NCBI GenBank assembly: GCA_025210295.1 | Contig: JAOASC010000016.1 | Span: 186,001-250,000, forward strand | Length of the DNA stretch: 64,000 bases | Source: Flavobacteriales bacterium | GTDB lineage: Bacteria > Bacteroidota > Bacteroidia > Flavobacteriales_D > Parvicellaceae | Direction: 5' to 3' | Shown here: positions 34,115 to 43,300 of the stretch, piece by piece | Layout of the letters: every line of letters starts with the position of its first letter | Numbering within the stretch: the first letter of the stretch is position 1 | Made by a program: the position numbers and the translations under genes | The notes under the pieces: model-generated | What the model saw: only the letters and a program-made list of their open reading frames with translations | Databases searched by the model: none | What the model was told of the DNA's origin: nothing

Positions 34115-34303
34115 ATGAAATCATTTTTAATCTTCTTTTCTATATTCTTATCTTTATGTTCTTGTGAAGTAGCACCTTTGGCTAAAGAACTCATAAAAAG
34201 AAATAATGAAGTTAATACATTTACTCCTTCTGAACTTTCAGATACAGTCAAAAAAATACATAAGGATTTAAAAGACAAAAAATGTAAAGACTGCCACAAA
34301 TGA
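34115..34303 (+). CDS. Tiny lipoprotein ending in a CXXCH haem-c motif
   Basis: The protein has 62 residues from the ATG at 34115, where a proper lipoprotein signal begins (MKSFLIFFSIFLSLCSC). A longer frame from 34082 would spoil the signal. After lipidation about 45 residues remain: a charged helix and then KKCKDCHK at the very C-terminus. CKDCH is a c-type haem attachment motif, but there is no downstream Met or His region for a normal cytochrome fold. The stop codon overlaps the next gene's ATG (ATGA). Either a minimal haem or metal tether, or a remnant of a longer cytochrome-like lipoprotein. Confidence 0.6.
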   Translation: MKSFLIFFSIFLSLCSCEVAPLAKELIKRNNEVNTFTPSELSDTVKKIHKDLKDKKCKDCHK

Positions 34304-34890
34304 ACTATTTAGCACACATAGCGCTTTCAGGAAAAAACACCAATATTATGTTGGGGAATTTTATTGGTGATTTTGTCAAAGGAGATGATTTTCATCAATA
34401 CCCTCAAGACTTTCAGACGGGGATTTTATTGCATCGTTCTATTGATTCTTTTACAGATAGTCATCCAATTGCCTTACAAAGTAAACGACGTTTTTATGAA
34501 AATTTTCCTAAGGTTGGTGGGATTATCACTGATATTATTTACGATTATTTTCTGTGCCAAAATTGGGACAGTTTTTATGCTATTGATTTAGATAAATTTA
34601 TTACACAAACGTATAAAACCCTAGATCAGAACCAACATCACTTACATAAGAATATGCAATACCTCTATAGTCATTTAACACAAAATGATTGGTTTAGAAG
34701 ATATCAAACTCAAGAAGGAACAGCGCTTTCTCTAACACAAATTGGAGGTAGAATAAATTATTCAAAAGATTTGGGAACAGCTTTTGAAATTGTTAATGCA
34801 AACTATGATGATTTCCAAAAGGAATTCAACTCCTTTTATTTAGCTTTACAAAAACATTGCGAGGACTTCCTCAGTAAACATCAAAATTAA
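34300..34890 (+). CDS. acpH: Acyl carrier protein phosphodiesterase
   Basis: The protein has 196 residues, the size of AcpH. Signatures are MNYLAHIALS, MLGNFIGDFVKG, GILLHRSIDSFTD and VGGIITDIIYDYFLCQNW, matching the AcpH family, whose His and Asp residues bind Mn. It removes the 4'-phosphopantetheine arm from acyl carrier protein. It begins in the stop codon of the small CXXCH lipoprotein gene and ends one base before the TfoX-N gene, so the three form one unit. Confidence 0.9.
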   Translation: MNYLAHIALSGKNTNIMLGNFIGDFVKGDDFHQYPQDFQTGILLHRSIDSFTDSHPIALQSKRRFYENFPKVGGIITDIIYDYFLCQNWDSFYAIDLDKFITQTYKTLDQNQHHLHKNMQYLYSHLTQNDWFRRYQTQEGTALSLTQIGGRINYSKDLGTAFEIVNANYDDFQKEFNSFYLALQKHCEDFLSKHQN

Positions 34891-34891
34891 C

Positions 34892-35248
34892 ATGGCATAC
34901 GACGAATTTCTAGCAGATAGAATCAGGCAAATTTTTAAAGAGCAAAACACCTCTTTTTATGAAAAGAAAATGATGGGAGGACTAGTGTTTATGGTCGATG
35001 ACAAAATGTGTTGTGGACTTTCATTTAATAAGAAAGTGGGTAAAGAGTTATTAATGGCTCGAATTGGAGAAGATGCCTTTGAGCAAAACAAAGATCAACC
35101 AGGTTGTTATCCAATGGATTTTACAGGCAGACCGATGAAAGGATATGCCTTTATTGATGAAGACGGTTATGATCTCGATGATGATTTAGAACGTTGGGTA
35201 ATGCTTTGCATAGCGTTTAATCCCTTTGCTAAAAGTAGTAAACGTTAA
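34892..35248 (+). CDS. TfoX N-terminal-domain protein
   Basis: The protein has 118 residues. It matches the N-terminal TfoX/Sxy domain: MGGLVFMVDDKMCCGLSF, then ELLMARIGEDAFEQ and FTGRPMKGYAFIDEDGYDLDDDL. The C-terminal helix-hairpin-helix part of full-length TfoX is absent, so it should not be read as a competence regulator; stand-alone TfoX-N proteins are of unknown function. It lies one base after acpH and is convergent with a DUF4159 gene, two bases apart. Confidence 0.88.
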   Translation: MAYDEFLADRIRQIFKEQNTSFYEKKMMGGLVFMVDDKMCCGLSFNKKVGKELLMARIGEDAFEQNKDQPGCYPMDFTGRPMKGYAFIDEDGYDLDDDLERWVMLCIAFNPFAKSSKR

Positions 35249-35250
35249 CA

Positions 35251-35919
35251 TCATTCCCCAATCAAGGCATACTGAACAATATTCGCTCCCATTTGAAGTG
35301 CTTTAGTTCTTGCTTCTTTACTATCGTTATGAACAGCTTCATCTTCCCAGCCATCACCAAGATCACATTCAAAATCGTAAAAACAAACTAAACGCCCTTC
35401 GTACTCTAGTCCAAATCCTTGAGGAGCTTTGTTATCGTGTTCATGTATTTTGGGTAATCCTTTATTAAAGTTATATTTTTGATGGTAAATTTTATGGTTA
35501 AATGGTAATTCGATAAACTCTAACTCAGGAAACACCTTTTTCATTTCAGTTCGTACAAACTTATCCATCCCATAATTATCAGAGATATGTAGAAAGCCTC
35601 CTCCAATTAAATATTTTCTTAAATTTTCTGCTTCATTAGCACTAAAAACAACATTTCCATGCCCTGTCATGTGTATAAAAGGATAATTGAACAATTCAAC
35701 GCTCCCAACATCGACATCTTTTACTGCAGGATTAATTGTTGTATTTAAGTTTTCATTACAAAACTTAACCAAATTAGGCAATGCACTTGGGTTCGAATAC
35801 CAATCTCCTCCTCCATTATACTTTAATACAGCGAATTCATATCCTTGGGTGGGCTTAAAAGAGAATAAGCTCACTAGAATACTTCCAATAATAACTATTT
35901 TAAACTTTACGCTATTCAT
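35251..35919 (-). CDS. DUF4159-domain periplasmic protein
   Basis: The protein has 222 residues with a signal peptide ending near SFKPTQG. The mature part is a class I glutamine-amidotransferase-like fold (DUF4159): FAVLKYNGGGDWYSNP, PFIHMTGHGNVVFS, LRKYLIGGGFLHISDNYGMD and FELPFNHKIYH. DUF4159 genes are usually near MoxR/BatA-type modules, but that context is absent here. Function unknown. It follows a thioesterase gene by 10 bases on the same strand and may share its transcript. Confidence 0.88.
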   Translation of the reverse strand: MNSVKFKIVIIGSILVSLFSFKPTQGYEFAVLKYNGGGDWYSNPSALPNLVKFCNENLNTTINPAVKDVDVGSVELFNYPFIHMTGHGNVVFSANEAENLRKYLIGGGFLHISDNYGMDKFVRTEMKKVFPELEFIELPFNHKIYHQKYNFNKGLPKIHEHDNKAPQGFGLEYEGRLVCFYDFECDLGDGWEDEAVHNDSKEARTKALQMGANIVQYALIGE

Positions 35920-35929
35920 AATAATAGAG

Positions 35930-36337
35930 CTAAGCTAATAAATCTTGTACTTTTTCCAAAAAGAATGTTGGTGGTTTAATTGGCCGCATTGTTTCAGCAT
36001 TCACAAAAGCTAATGTTGTCTTGGCTGTATTAATTTTTGTTCCATCAGCTTTAAACGTTTCATAATGAAATGTAATTCGTACGCCTGGATACTCTTTTAA
36101 ATGTGTTTTGACTGTTAATTCATCATCGTAATATGCTGGAATTAAGAATTTTGTTTGAAGATCTAAAACAGGCAACATTACCCCTCTATTCTCCATATCT
36201 AAATAACTAATCCCCAATTCTCTCATTAACTCAGTTCTTCCCATTTCAAAGTACTGTGCATAGTTACTATGGTGGCAATATCCCATTTTATCGGTTTCAG
36301 AATATCTTACCCTTAATTTTATTTCAGAAGTATACAT
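35930..36337 (-). CDS. Acyl-CoA thioesterase (YbgC/FadM-like hotdog)
   Basis: The enzyme has 135 residues with a single hotdog domain. The signature RVRYSETDKMGYCHHSNYAQYFEMGRTEL includes the catalytic Asp of the 4-hydroxybenzoyl-CoA thioesterase/YbgC group (here in SETDKMGY). It hydrolyses a small or aromatic acyl-CoA in the cytoplasm; the substrate cannot be read. Its start lies 32 bases from the divergent 5'-nucleotidase C-terminal gene. Confidence 0.88.
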   Translation of the reverse strand: MYTSEIKLRVRYSETDKMGYCHHSNYAQYFEMGRTELMRELGISYLDMENRGVMLPVLDLQTKFLIPAYYDDELTVKTHLKEYPGVRITFHYETFKADGTKINTAKTTLAFVNAETMRPIKPPTFFLEKVQDLLA

Positions 36338-36344
36338 AATTTAT

Positions 36345-36352
36345 TAGATTTG
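36345..36352 (+). promoter_or_regulatory. Bacteroidota -7 promoter element
   Basis: TAGATTTG fits TAnnTTTG, ending 17 bases before the ATG at 36370. The -33 region would fall inside the start of the divergent thioesterase gene. Confidence 0.5.
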
Positions 36353-36369
36353 CGATACATTGTAATTCT

Positions 36370-37143
36370 ATGGCAAATTTAACAAAATATATTGCTCTTT
36401 TGGGGGTTAGCATTCTTTTAATCGCATGCAACAAAACCTTACAAATTACTGATTCGAATTCTTCTAACCAATCAGTTAGCGCAAATATAGCTGCCTCTAC
36501 TTTTGCAGATTCGATTATCGCTCCCTACAGAGACAGTATGAAAGCTAGTATGGATGAAGTTTTAAATGAAACATTGGTTGATTTAGAAGTTGGTGTTCCA
36601 GAGGGGTTATTGGGTGATTTTGTTACAGATTTAACTTTTGATCGAACTAGAAACGAAGCTAAAAGTGTTCCTGACTTTTGTATTCTAAACAATGGAGGAT
36701 TACGTACACCTGTTTTAAAAGGAGCGATTACAAGAGGAAAAATTTTTGAATTAATGCCTTTTGAGAATGAAATTGTAATTGTTGAAATTTCTCCAGATAA
36801 AATGTTAGATTTAATTGAATATGTTCGTAGTAAATCATTGATGGGCGATTCGAGGAAAGCAGGAGTTCCTGTAAGCAACTTTAGAATGCAGATGAGCAAT
36901 GGAAAGGTTTCCAATATTATGATTAACAATCGTCAATATAGTAAGCATAAAAATTATAAAGTTGTTACTACAGATTATTTAGCCAACGGAGGAGACAATA
37001 TGAACTTTTTTCTAAACCCTATCAACATCGAAAAAACGGGCTTAAAGTTAAGAGACATTATTATTGACCATGTTATTGAGTTGAAAAAAAGAAATATAGC
37101 TATAAATTTAGCACTAGACGGAAGAATACACAATGCAGAATAG
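36370..37143 (+). CDS. 5'-nucleotidase C-terminal domain lipoprotein
   Basis: The protein has 257 residues with a lipoprotein signal (lipobox LIAC). The body is the substrate-binding 5'-nucleotidase C-terminal domain: VGVPEGLLGDFVTDL, CILNNGGLRTPVLKGAITRGKIFELMPFENEIV and YLANGGDNMNFF, with the NGG and adenine-stacking Phe motifs. The catalytic metallophosphatase half is encoded by the next gene, which overlaps it by 11 bases. So a normally single UshA-like enzyme is here two genes in reverse domain order, one lipid-anchored, the other Tat-exported. Confidence 0.9.
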   Translation: MANLTKYIALLGVSILLIACNKTLQITDSNSSNQSVSANIAASTFADSIIAPYRDSMKASMDEVLNETLVDLEVGVPEGLLGDFVTDLTFDRTRNEAKSVPDFCILNNGGLRTPVLKGAITRGKIFELMPFENEIVIVEISPDKMLDLIEYVRSKSLMGDSRKAGVPVSNFRMQMSNGKVSNIMINNRQYSKHKNYKVVTTDYLANGGDNMNFFLNPINIEKTGLKLRDIIIDHVIELKKRNIAINLALDGRIHNAE

Positions 37144-38071
37144 AAGAACATTTATTAAACAAGTTGCTGTAGGAAGTTTAGGTATTTCTACATTAAGTTC
37201 TTTTGACACTTTGGGTCAAAAAAAGCAAGCTCCTACCAAAATTACAATTTTGCACACTAATGATATGCATAGTCGTATTGATCCATTTCCTAGCAATCAT
37301 CGTAAGTATGCTAGTTTAGGAGGGATGTCGAAAATTGCTAACATGGTTAAAAAGGTCAGAGCTGAAGAAAAGAATGTACTTCTATTAGATGCTGGTGATG
37401 TTTTTCAGGGGACTCCTTATTTTAATTTATATGGAGGAGAACTAGAATTAAAGTTAATGAGCCAAATTGGTTATGATGCTTCTACAATGGGGAATCATGA
37501 TTTTGACAATGGTTTAGATGGTTTTAACACCGTACTCCCTAATGCGAATTTTCCTTTTTTATGTGCTAACTATGATTTTTCCAACACAATATTAGATGGT
37601 AAAACAACTCCATATACCATCAAGGAAAAAGATGGAATAAAAATTGGGATTTTAGGAGTTGGAATTAAATTAAAAGGACTTGTTGATCAACGTTTATATA
37701 AAGAGACTAAATATTTAGATCCAATTGAACAAGCTAATCACTATGCGACCCATTTAAAGCAGGTAGAAAAATGTAATTTGGTTATTTGTTTATCGCATTT
37801 AGGATATGAATATTCTGATAACAAACTATCTGACAAACAATTAGCCAAAAACTCAAAAAACATTGATTTAATAATTGGTGGTCATACCCACACTTTTTTA
37901 GAAAAAGCTGAAACCTTTTTCAATAAAGAAGGTAAGAGAGTATTGGTGAATCAAGCCGGATGGGCAGCTTTAAGCTTGGGACGTATTGATTTCTTTTTTG
38001 ATAAGAAAAAAGCTCAAAAAAGTGATTTTGAAGCGAATACGTTTTCGACAAAAAACTATGCCAGAATTTAA
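37133..38071 (+). CDS. 5'-nucleotidase metallophosphatase domain protein, Tat-exported
   Basis: The protein has 312 residues. A twin-arginine signal is evident (NRRTFIKQVAVGSLGIS). The metallophosphatase motifs ILHTNDMHSRID, LLDAGDVFQGTP, MGNHDFDNG, CLSHLG and IGGHTHT provide the complete two-metal site. It lacks the C-terminal substrate domain, which the overlapping upstream gene encodes. Together they would hydrolyse extracytoplasmic nucleotides to nucleosides for phosphate and purine salvage. Tat export suggests metals are loaded in the cytoplasm. Confidence 0.92.
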   Translation: MQNRRTFIKQVAVGSLGISTLSSFDTLGQKKQAPTKITILHTNDMHSRIDPFPSNHRKYASLGGMSKIANMVKKVRAEEKNVLLLDAGDVFQGTPYFNLYGGELELKLMSQIGYDASTMGNHDFDNGLDGFNTVLPNANFPFLCANYDFSNTILDGKTTPYTIKEKDGIKIGILGVGIKLKGLVDQRLYKETKYLDPIEQANHYATHLKQVEKCNLVICLSHLGYEYSDNKLSDKQLAKNSKNIDLIIGGHTHTFLEKAETFFNKEGKRVLVNQAGWAALSLGRIDFFFDKKKAQKSDFEANTFSTKNYARI

Positions 38072-38253
38072 CATTGAGTTAATGTCAAAAAAAGTTATAA
38101 AACAATAGTGAAAACATTTTTTTATTAACTTTTTTTTGTGAACATTTGTATTGTTGAATTTGAGCAGCTACCAAAAGTTTTATTAAAAGACTTTAAGCTT
38201 GATTTTAGCCACAAAAGAAGAATTTTCTTAACCAATTATATAGAATTTAAAAT

Positions 38254-39687
38254 ATGAGTAAAAACCTGAAACAAATTTGGGATAACTGTCTTATGGTTAT
38301 CAAAGATAATGTGCCATTGCAAGCTTATAAAACTTGGTTTGAACCTATCAAGCCAATTAAGTTAAGAAGTAATGTACTTACTATCCAAGTTCCTTCTCAG
38401 TTTTTTTACGAGTGGTTAGAAGAGCATTATGTTGTTTTATTAAGAAAAACAATTAGAAAAGAGTTAGGACCAGATGCTAAATTAGAATATAGCATTATTA
38501 TGGAAAACAACAGTGCTAAAAACACGAATCCATATACGGTTAAAATTCCAACAACGAACAAGAAAGCGATCAAGAACCCTTCTGTAGCGATGCCTTTGGA
38601 TATTAGTACTAATCCAATTAGAAATCCATTCATCATCCCTGGTCTTCGCAAGATTAATATTGATTCTAATTTGAATCCTAATTATTCTTTCGAAAATTTT
38701 ATTGAAGGCGATTGCAATCGTTTGGCACGTTCTGCTGGTTATGCTGTTGCAGAAAAACCAGGAGGAACAGCTTTTAACCCACTATTGATATATGGTGGAG
38801 TTGGTTTAGGAAAAACACACCTAGCTCACGCTATTGGTATTTCAATTAAAAACAGGTTCCCAGGGAAAACAGTTTTATATGTTGCTTCTGAAAAGTTTAC
38901 GCAACAGTTTATTGATGCTGTTAAAACGAATAACACCAATGACTTTATACATTTTTACCAAATGGTAGATGTATTGATTATTGATGATGTCCAGTTTTTC
39001 TCAGGAAAGGAAAAGACACAAGATGTATTCTTCCATATCTTTAACCACTTGCATCAAACTGGAAAGCAGATTATCTTAACATCAGACAAAGCTCCTGTAG
39101 AATTACAAGGAATGGAACAACGTCTATTATCTCGTTTTAAATGGGGATTATCAGCAGATTTACAAGTTCCAGATTTAGAAACAAGAATTGCTATCTTAAA
39201 CCAAAAGATGTATGCTGACGGTATTGAACTACCGAAAGAAGTTGTTGAGTACTTAGCATATAGTATTTCTAGCAATATTAGAGAACTAGAGGGAGCATTA
39301 ATCTCTTTAATTGCTCAATCTTCGTTAAACAAAAAATCAATCACTTTAGATTTAGCTAAACAAATGATTGACAAATTTGTTAAGAATACAGCAAGAGAAG
39401 TTAGCATTGAGTACATCCAAAAAGTAGTTTGTGATTATTTCGATTTACCAATCGAATTAATGAAGTCTAAAACTAGAAAAAGAGAAGTTGTACAAGCAAG
39501 ACAAATTGCCATGTATTTCTCTAAAAAGATGACCAAGTCTTCTTTAGCTAATATTGGAGCTCACTGTGGAGGAAAAGACCACGCTACTGTATTACACGCT
39601 TGTAGAACAGTAAACAACCTATCTGAAACAGATAAAAAGTTTAAAGTTTACTTAGATGATTTAGATAAAAAACTAAGCATTCAATAA
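38254..39687 (+). CDS. dnaA: Chromosomal replication initiator DnaA
   Basis: The protein has 477 residues. Domain I (about 1-90) is followed by a linker, then the AAA+ domain with Walker A GGVGLGKTHLAHA (near residue 181) and Walker B VLIIDDVQFF (near 240), and the C-terminal DnaA-box-binding domain with GGKDHATVLHACR. It binds ATP and opens the origin. The gene is alone, without dnaN or recF beside it, as is common in Bacteroidota. I found no cluster of DnaA boxes nearby, so this need not be the origin. The transcript ends at a strong hairpin. Confidence 0.97.
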   Translation: MSKNLKQIWDNCLMVIKDNVPLQAYKTWFEPIKPIKLRSNVLTIQVPSQFFYEWLEEHYVVLLRKTIRKELGPDAKLEYSIIMENNSAKNTNPYTVKIPTTNKKAIKNPSVAMPLDISTNPIRNPFIIPGLRKINIDSNLNPNYSFENFIEGDCNRLARSAGYAVAEKPGGTAFNPLLIYGGVGLGKTHLAHAIGISIKNRFPGKTVLYVASEKFTQQFIDAVKTNNTNDFIHFYQMVDVLIIDDVQFFSGKEKTQDVFFHIFNHLHQTGKQIILTSDKAPVELQGMEQRLLSRFKWGLSADLQVPDLETRIAILNQKMYADGIELPKEVVEYLAYSISSNIRELEGALISLIAQSSLNKKSITLDLAKQMIDKFVKNTAREVSIEYIQKVVCDYFDLPIELMKSKTRKREVVQARQIAMYFSKKMTKSSLANIGAHCGGKDHATVLHACRTVNNLSETDKKFKVYLDDLDKKLSIQ

Positions 39688-39693
39688 CATTTT

Positions 39694-39731
39694 AAAAAAG
39701 CTCGTTTATTCATTTAAACGAGCTTTTTTTT
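39694..39731 (+). terminator. Rho-independent terminator after dnaA
   Basis: A perfect 9-base-pair core (GCTCGTTTA with TAAACGAGC, 39700-39708 and 39715-39723) extended by A/T pairs and followed by eight Ts. Confidence 0.9.
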
Positions 39732-39745
39732 GCACTAAAAACTTT

Positions 39746-40189
39746 ATGAAAAAACTCTCTATTACCTTTCTACTCATTCTCTCCTTTCTAGTATTTTTCT
39801 CTCAGAAAACAAAATTAGATCGCAAAGCTACATTATTCGCTGAAAAGCTAATTTCTAATAAAAATGTCGATACTTTTTTTTCAAAATCAACTCCCTTAGA
39901 TAGTAACTCTATTTATCTTAACCAAATCAAAAAATCTATTCAAGATTCAGAACATCCTGCTTATTATATTACAAAATTAAATCTTGGAAATTCTTATTAT
40001 AGTATTTCAATTTATGAATTGAAAAAGAAAAAACAATATGGAACAGCTATCATAAACTTTAATGACAGGCTAAAAATTGAAAGGATAGCATACTTTATCC
40101 ATAAAGAAGAAAAAAGAAAAACACTTAAAGATTTATTTCCTGATGGAAACACTCCCCCAGCTCCTTCTCCATCCATAAAAAATGAATAG
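39746..40189 (+). CDS. Small secreted protein of unknown function
   Basis: The protein has 147 residues with a signal peptide (MKKLSITFLLILSFLVFFSQ). The mature part is Lys-rich with one folded-looking alpha/beta block (HPAYYITKLNLGNSYYSISIYELKKKKQYGTAIINF) and a Pro-rich tail. I do not recognise the family. It lies between the dnaA terminator and the end of the giant SPOR-protein gene (convergent, 116 bases apart). Confidence 0.5.
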   Translation: MKKLSITFLLILSFLVFFSQKTKLDRKATLFAEKLISNKNVDTFFSKSTPLDSNSIYLNQIKKSIQDSEHPAYYITKLNLGNSYYSISIYELKKKKQYGTAIINFNDRLKIERIAYFIHKEEKRKTLKDLFPDGNTPPAPSPSIKNE

Positions 40190-40305
40190 CAAAATGATGA
40201 TAGAAAAATAGGATTAAAACATGAAGAAATTACCTATAGTAAATAGACATTGATACATTTAACCAATAAAAGCAAACAAATAGGAGCTATTATAGACAGC
40301 TTCTA

Positions 40306-43300
40306 CTATTTAGCCAACTCTTCGGCCTCAATCAACGAAATTTGTCTATCTCCTACAAAAGCAACTACTTTTGCTTCAGTAATTCCTTTGTCTACAAACT
40401 TTTGTTTTAATTCATTAGCCTCGGCTTCAGTATCGACTTTACCACAATAATAAGTTTGTTTATTATTATAGTTTTTCTTTTCGATTCCTAAATAGCCAAG
40501 CTCTAAGAAAACTTTACCTGTTGAAATAGGCATTGTTTCTTTAAAGGTCCCTAACTCTACCCTATAGATTAATTTGGTATCTACAATTGATATTGTGTTC
40601 TCAGCATTTTTTTCGATATCCTTATCAATTTGATTTTCTTTTTCCATTAAAATAAACTCTTCTCCTTCTTCTATTTCTACAATTTTTGCATCTGTTAATC
40701 CATCTTGAACAAATGATGCCCAGATTTCTGCAACTTCATCTTTTGTCAAGAATACCCCACAGTAATATTGAGTAGCAGCATCGTTGATTTTATTTCTTTT
40801 TATTTTAGCCTTTTTATTGGTTAATAAAGCCTGTGCTATTGGAGTTGGTACTGTTCCATAATACACTCCTAAATCGACATAATAAGTGCTGTTATCTTTT
40901 TCTTCAACTGCATTTTGAGTACTGGTATTACTGCTTTGAGCAGTATTTGGTGATTCAGGTACGGAATTAGTAATATTCTCTGTGTTATCATCTTCATTAG
41001 TTGGTACAGACTCAATTACAGAATCCAACTCTTTTTGTTCGTTTCTAACCTTTAGTTGTTCTGATCTTAATAATTCCAAATTCTTACTAACTTTCTCTTT
41101 TTGAGCATCAGGAATATTTGAAATCAACAGTTTCATGTTTTCATTAATATCAGCATCAACTTTTGCTTTCCATATATTTAAAACGTCTTGTTTTTCTGAG
41201 TTAGCACTTTCAGAATATTGTTGATTTATTGCAGCGTATTCTTGTTTTTTATTGTCAATGTATGACTTAGCAAAAACTCCTGTTTCTTCTGCTAACTCAT
41301 TGTCATTTGTTTCTGATTGAGTAACATTTTCAACTTCTGTATTTGGATTGGAAGCACTTCGATCTGTTGAGACATTATCAGAATTAGACTCTTCACTATT
41401 ATTGATAGGAGATTCATCTTGAGATTGATTACTATTAGATGTTCCTCCCTCAACTTTATTCGTAAATGCAGCCTCACCTCTTTCTTGAATAATTTGTTGT
41501 GCCTGAGCTAATGATACGCGATCTCCATTGTAATAAGCAATGACAAATGCATCTGGAATTCCTTTTGCTCTAACTTCATTTTTACGCCCATCAGCATCTT
41601 GTACAGATTTATAGATACCAGTAGTATACTTATATAATCCATTCACATATTTTGTTACTAAAGGAGAAATATTAAATGTTCCTGTTTTTGCTATTGGTTT
41701 AGAGAAAGCTCCTACCTGAACGGTATAAAATAATCCTTGGATATTTTCAACAGCATTAACTTCAGCTGCATCTTCCCCTAAGTTTCTAACATATTCTGGA
41801 ACTTCTTCCTCTACTACTGATGTATTTTCTTCGTTGGTGTTAGTCGAGTTTTCTTCATTAACATTTGTCTCTTCCTCAGTATTTGAAGGACGATTGGTTT
41901 CTTCCGCTGTATTTGACTCTGTATTTTGTGGTGTTTCGTTTACTGCTAACACTTCAGAAGTCGCATTATTGGTATAAGCTCTAGCCTCAGCAATACTAAT
42001 TCGTTTACCATTTAATATCGCAACTACAAAGGCATCATTATACCCTAACCCTCTAATTTGATTTTTAGAAACATTAGCTGTTTCAAAGTTTACAAAATAC
42101 CCTACTCTATATCTAGTGATATCATCTCTAATTCGCTCTGCACTAATTGGTGCAAATCCTTTGAATAAATCTTGAGGTATTGGCTTTCTGAACGCTCCTA
42201 CTTGAACTTTATACACTAAGCCTTTAGGATTTTTAGGATTCAATGGTATTGGATTAGACTCAGAATAAACACTTTGTTGAGTATCATTATTAATAACAAC
42301 AATATTAGAAGTTAAATCCTCAGGAGCTTCAAATTTAGAAGAAGTTAGGTTGTTTAATGTTAATGTTGGAGTTGGTTTTTCTTCTACCTTTTCTAATGGT
42401 GTTTTTTCATAATTTGACAACATTAATCCACGAATATCATTTTGAAATTCTTCATCAAATAATGACAATAAATCAAATTGCTCTTGTTCTACTAGGTCTT
42501 TTTTCTCATTAATTTCATCTATAATACCTGCTATTGAATCTTGCTTTTCATTATTAATCTCAGCTTGTTCGTATAATTTATCAGCAATTGCTATAAACTT
42601 CTGCTTTTCATCTTCCGATTCAGCGTTTTTAGCCTTTTCCTCATACTTACGTGCTTTATTTTCTTGCTGTTTAGCCAAGTTCATATAACTACGCATCAGT
42701 TCTTCCTCTGCTTTTAACTCTTTTAAGAATTGTTCTATAGCTAACTGTTTAGCATAAATCTCATCATAATTATCAGCTGATCTTACTTTTTCTACATCAG
42801 ATTGAGAAAGGTTTGTTAACAACAATTCATTTTCTAATACTTCTTGTTCTTTTGCTTCTACTCTAGCCCCTTCTTCTTTTAGTTTTTCGGCTATTTGTTC
42901 CTGAACTTCAGCTCGCTGTGAATAAACTTCTGCCTCTTGGATTACCTTAGTTCTGTGTTTTTTCTTTACCGTTTGTGCGCTATCTCTTAACTCTCCTGCT
43001 CTTGTAGAGTATTCATAAGCTAAATTGTCTGCTTTATTTGCTGCAGCAATAATTTCTGTTGACGTTCTTTCGTCTTCATTTTCAGACACTGTCGCTATCT
43101 TATTTTCATCAACATTATAGCTATTTACAACTGCATCTGCATAAAGCTTACTAGCTTTAACTTTGTAAGCTGCACTCGTTTTTTCTTTCGCTAAGGCCTC
43201 ATTCAATTTTTCGTTTTTCTCAACAACACCTTTTATTCCAGCAGCTTCATTTCTCAATTGATTGGCTTCATTAGCTAACTGCTCTGCTTTAGCTTCATAT

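Noticed and set aside
34892-35248. Competence regulator TfoX
   Set aside because: Only the N-terminal TfoX domain is present; competence regulation needs more evidence.
38072-38253. Replication origin next to dnaA
   Set aside because: No cluster of TTATNCACA boxes or AT-rich 13-mers was found. The TTATACACA at 49150 is a single chance copy.
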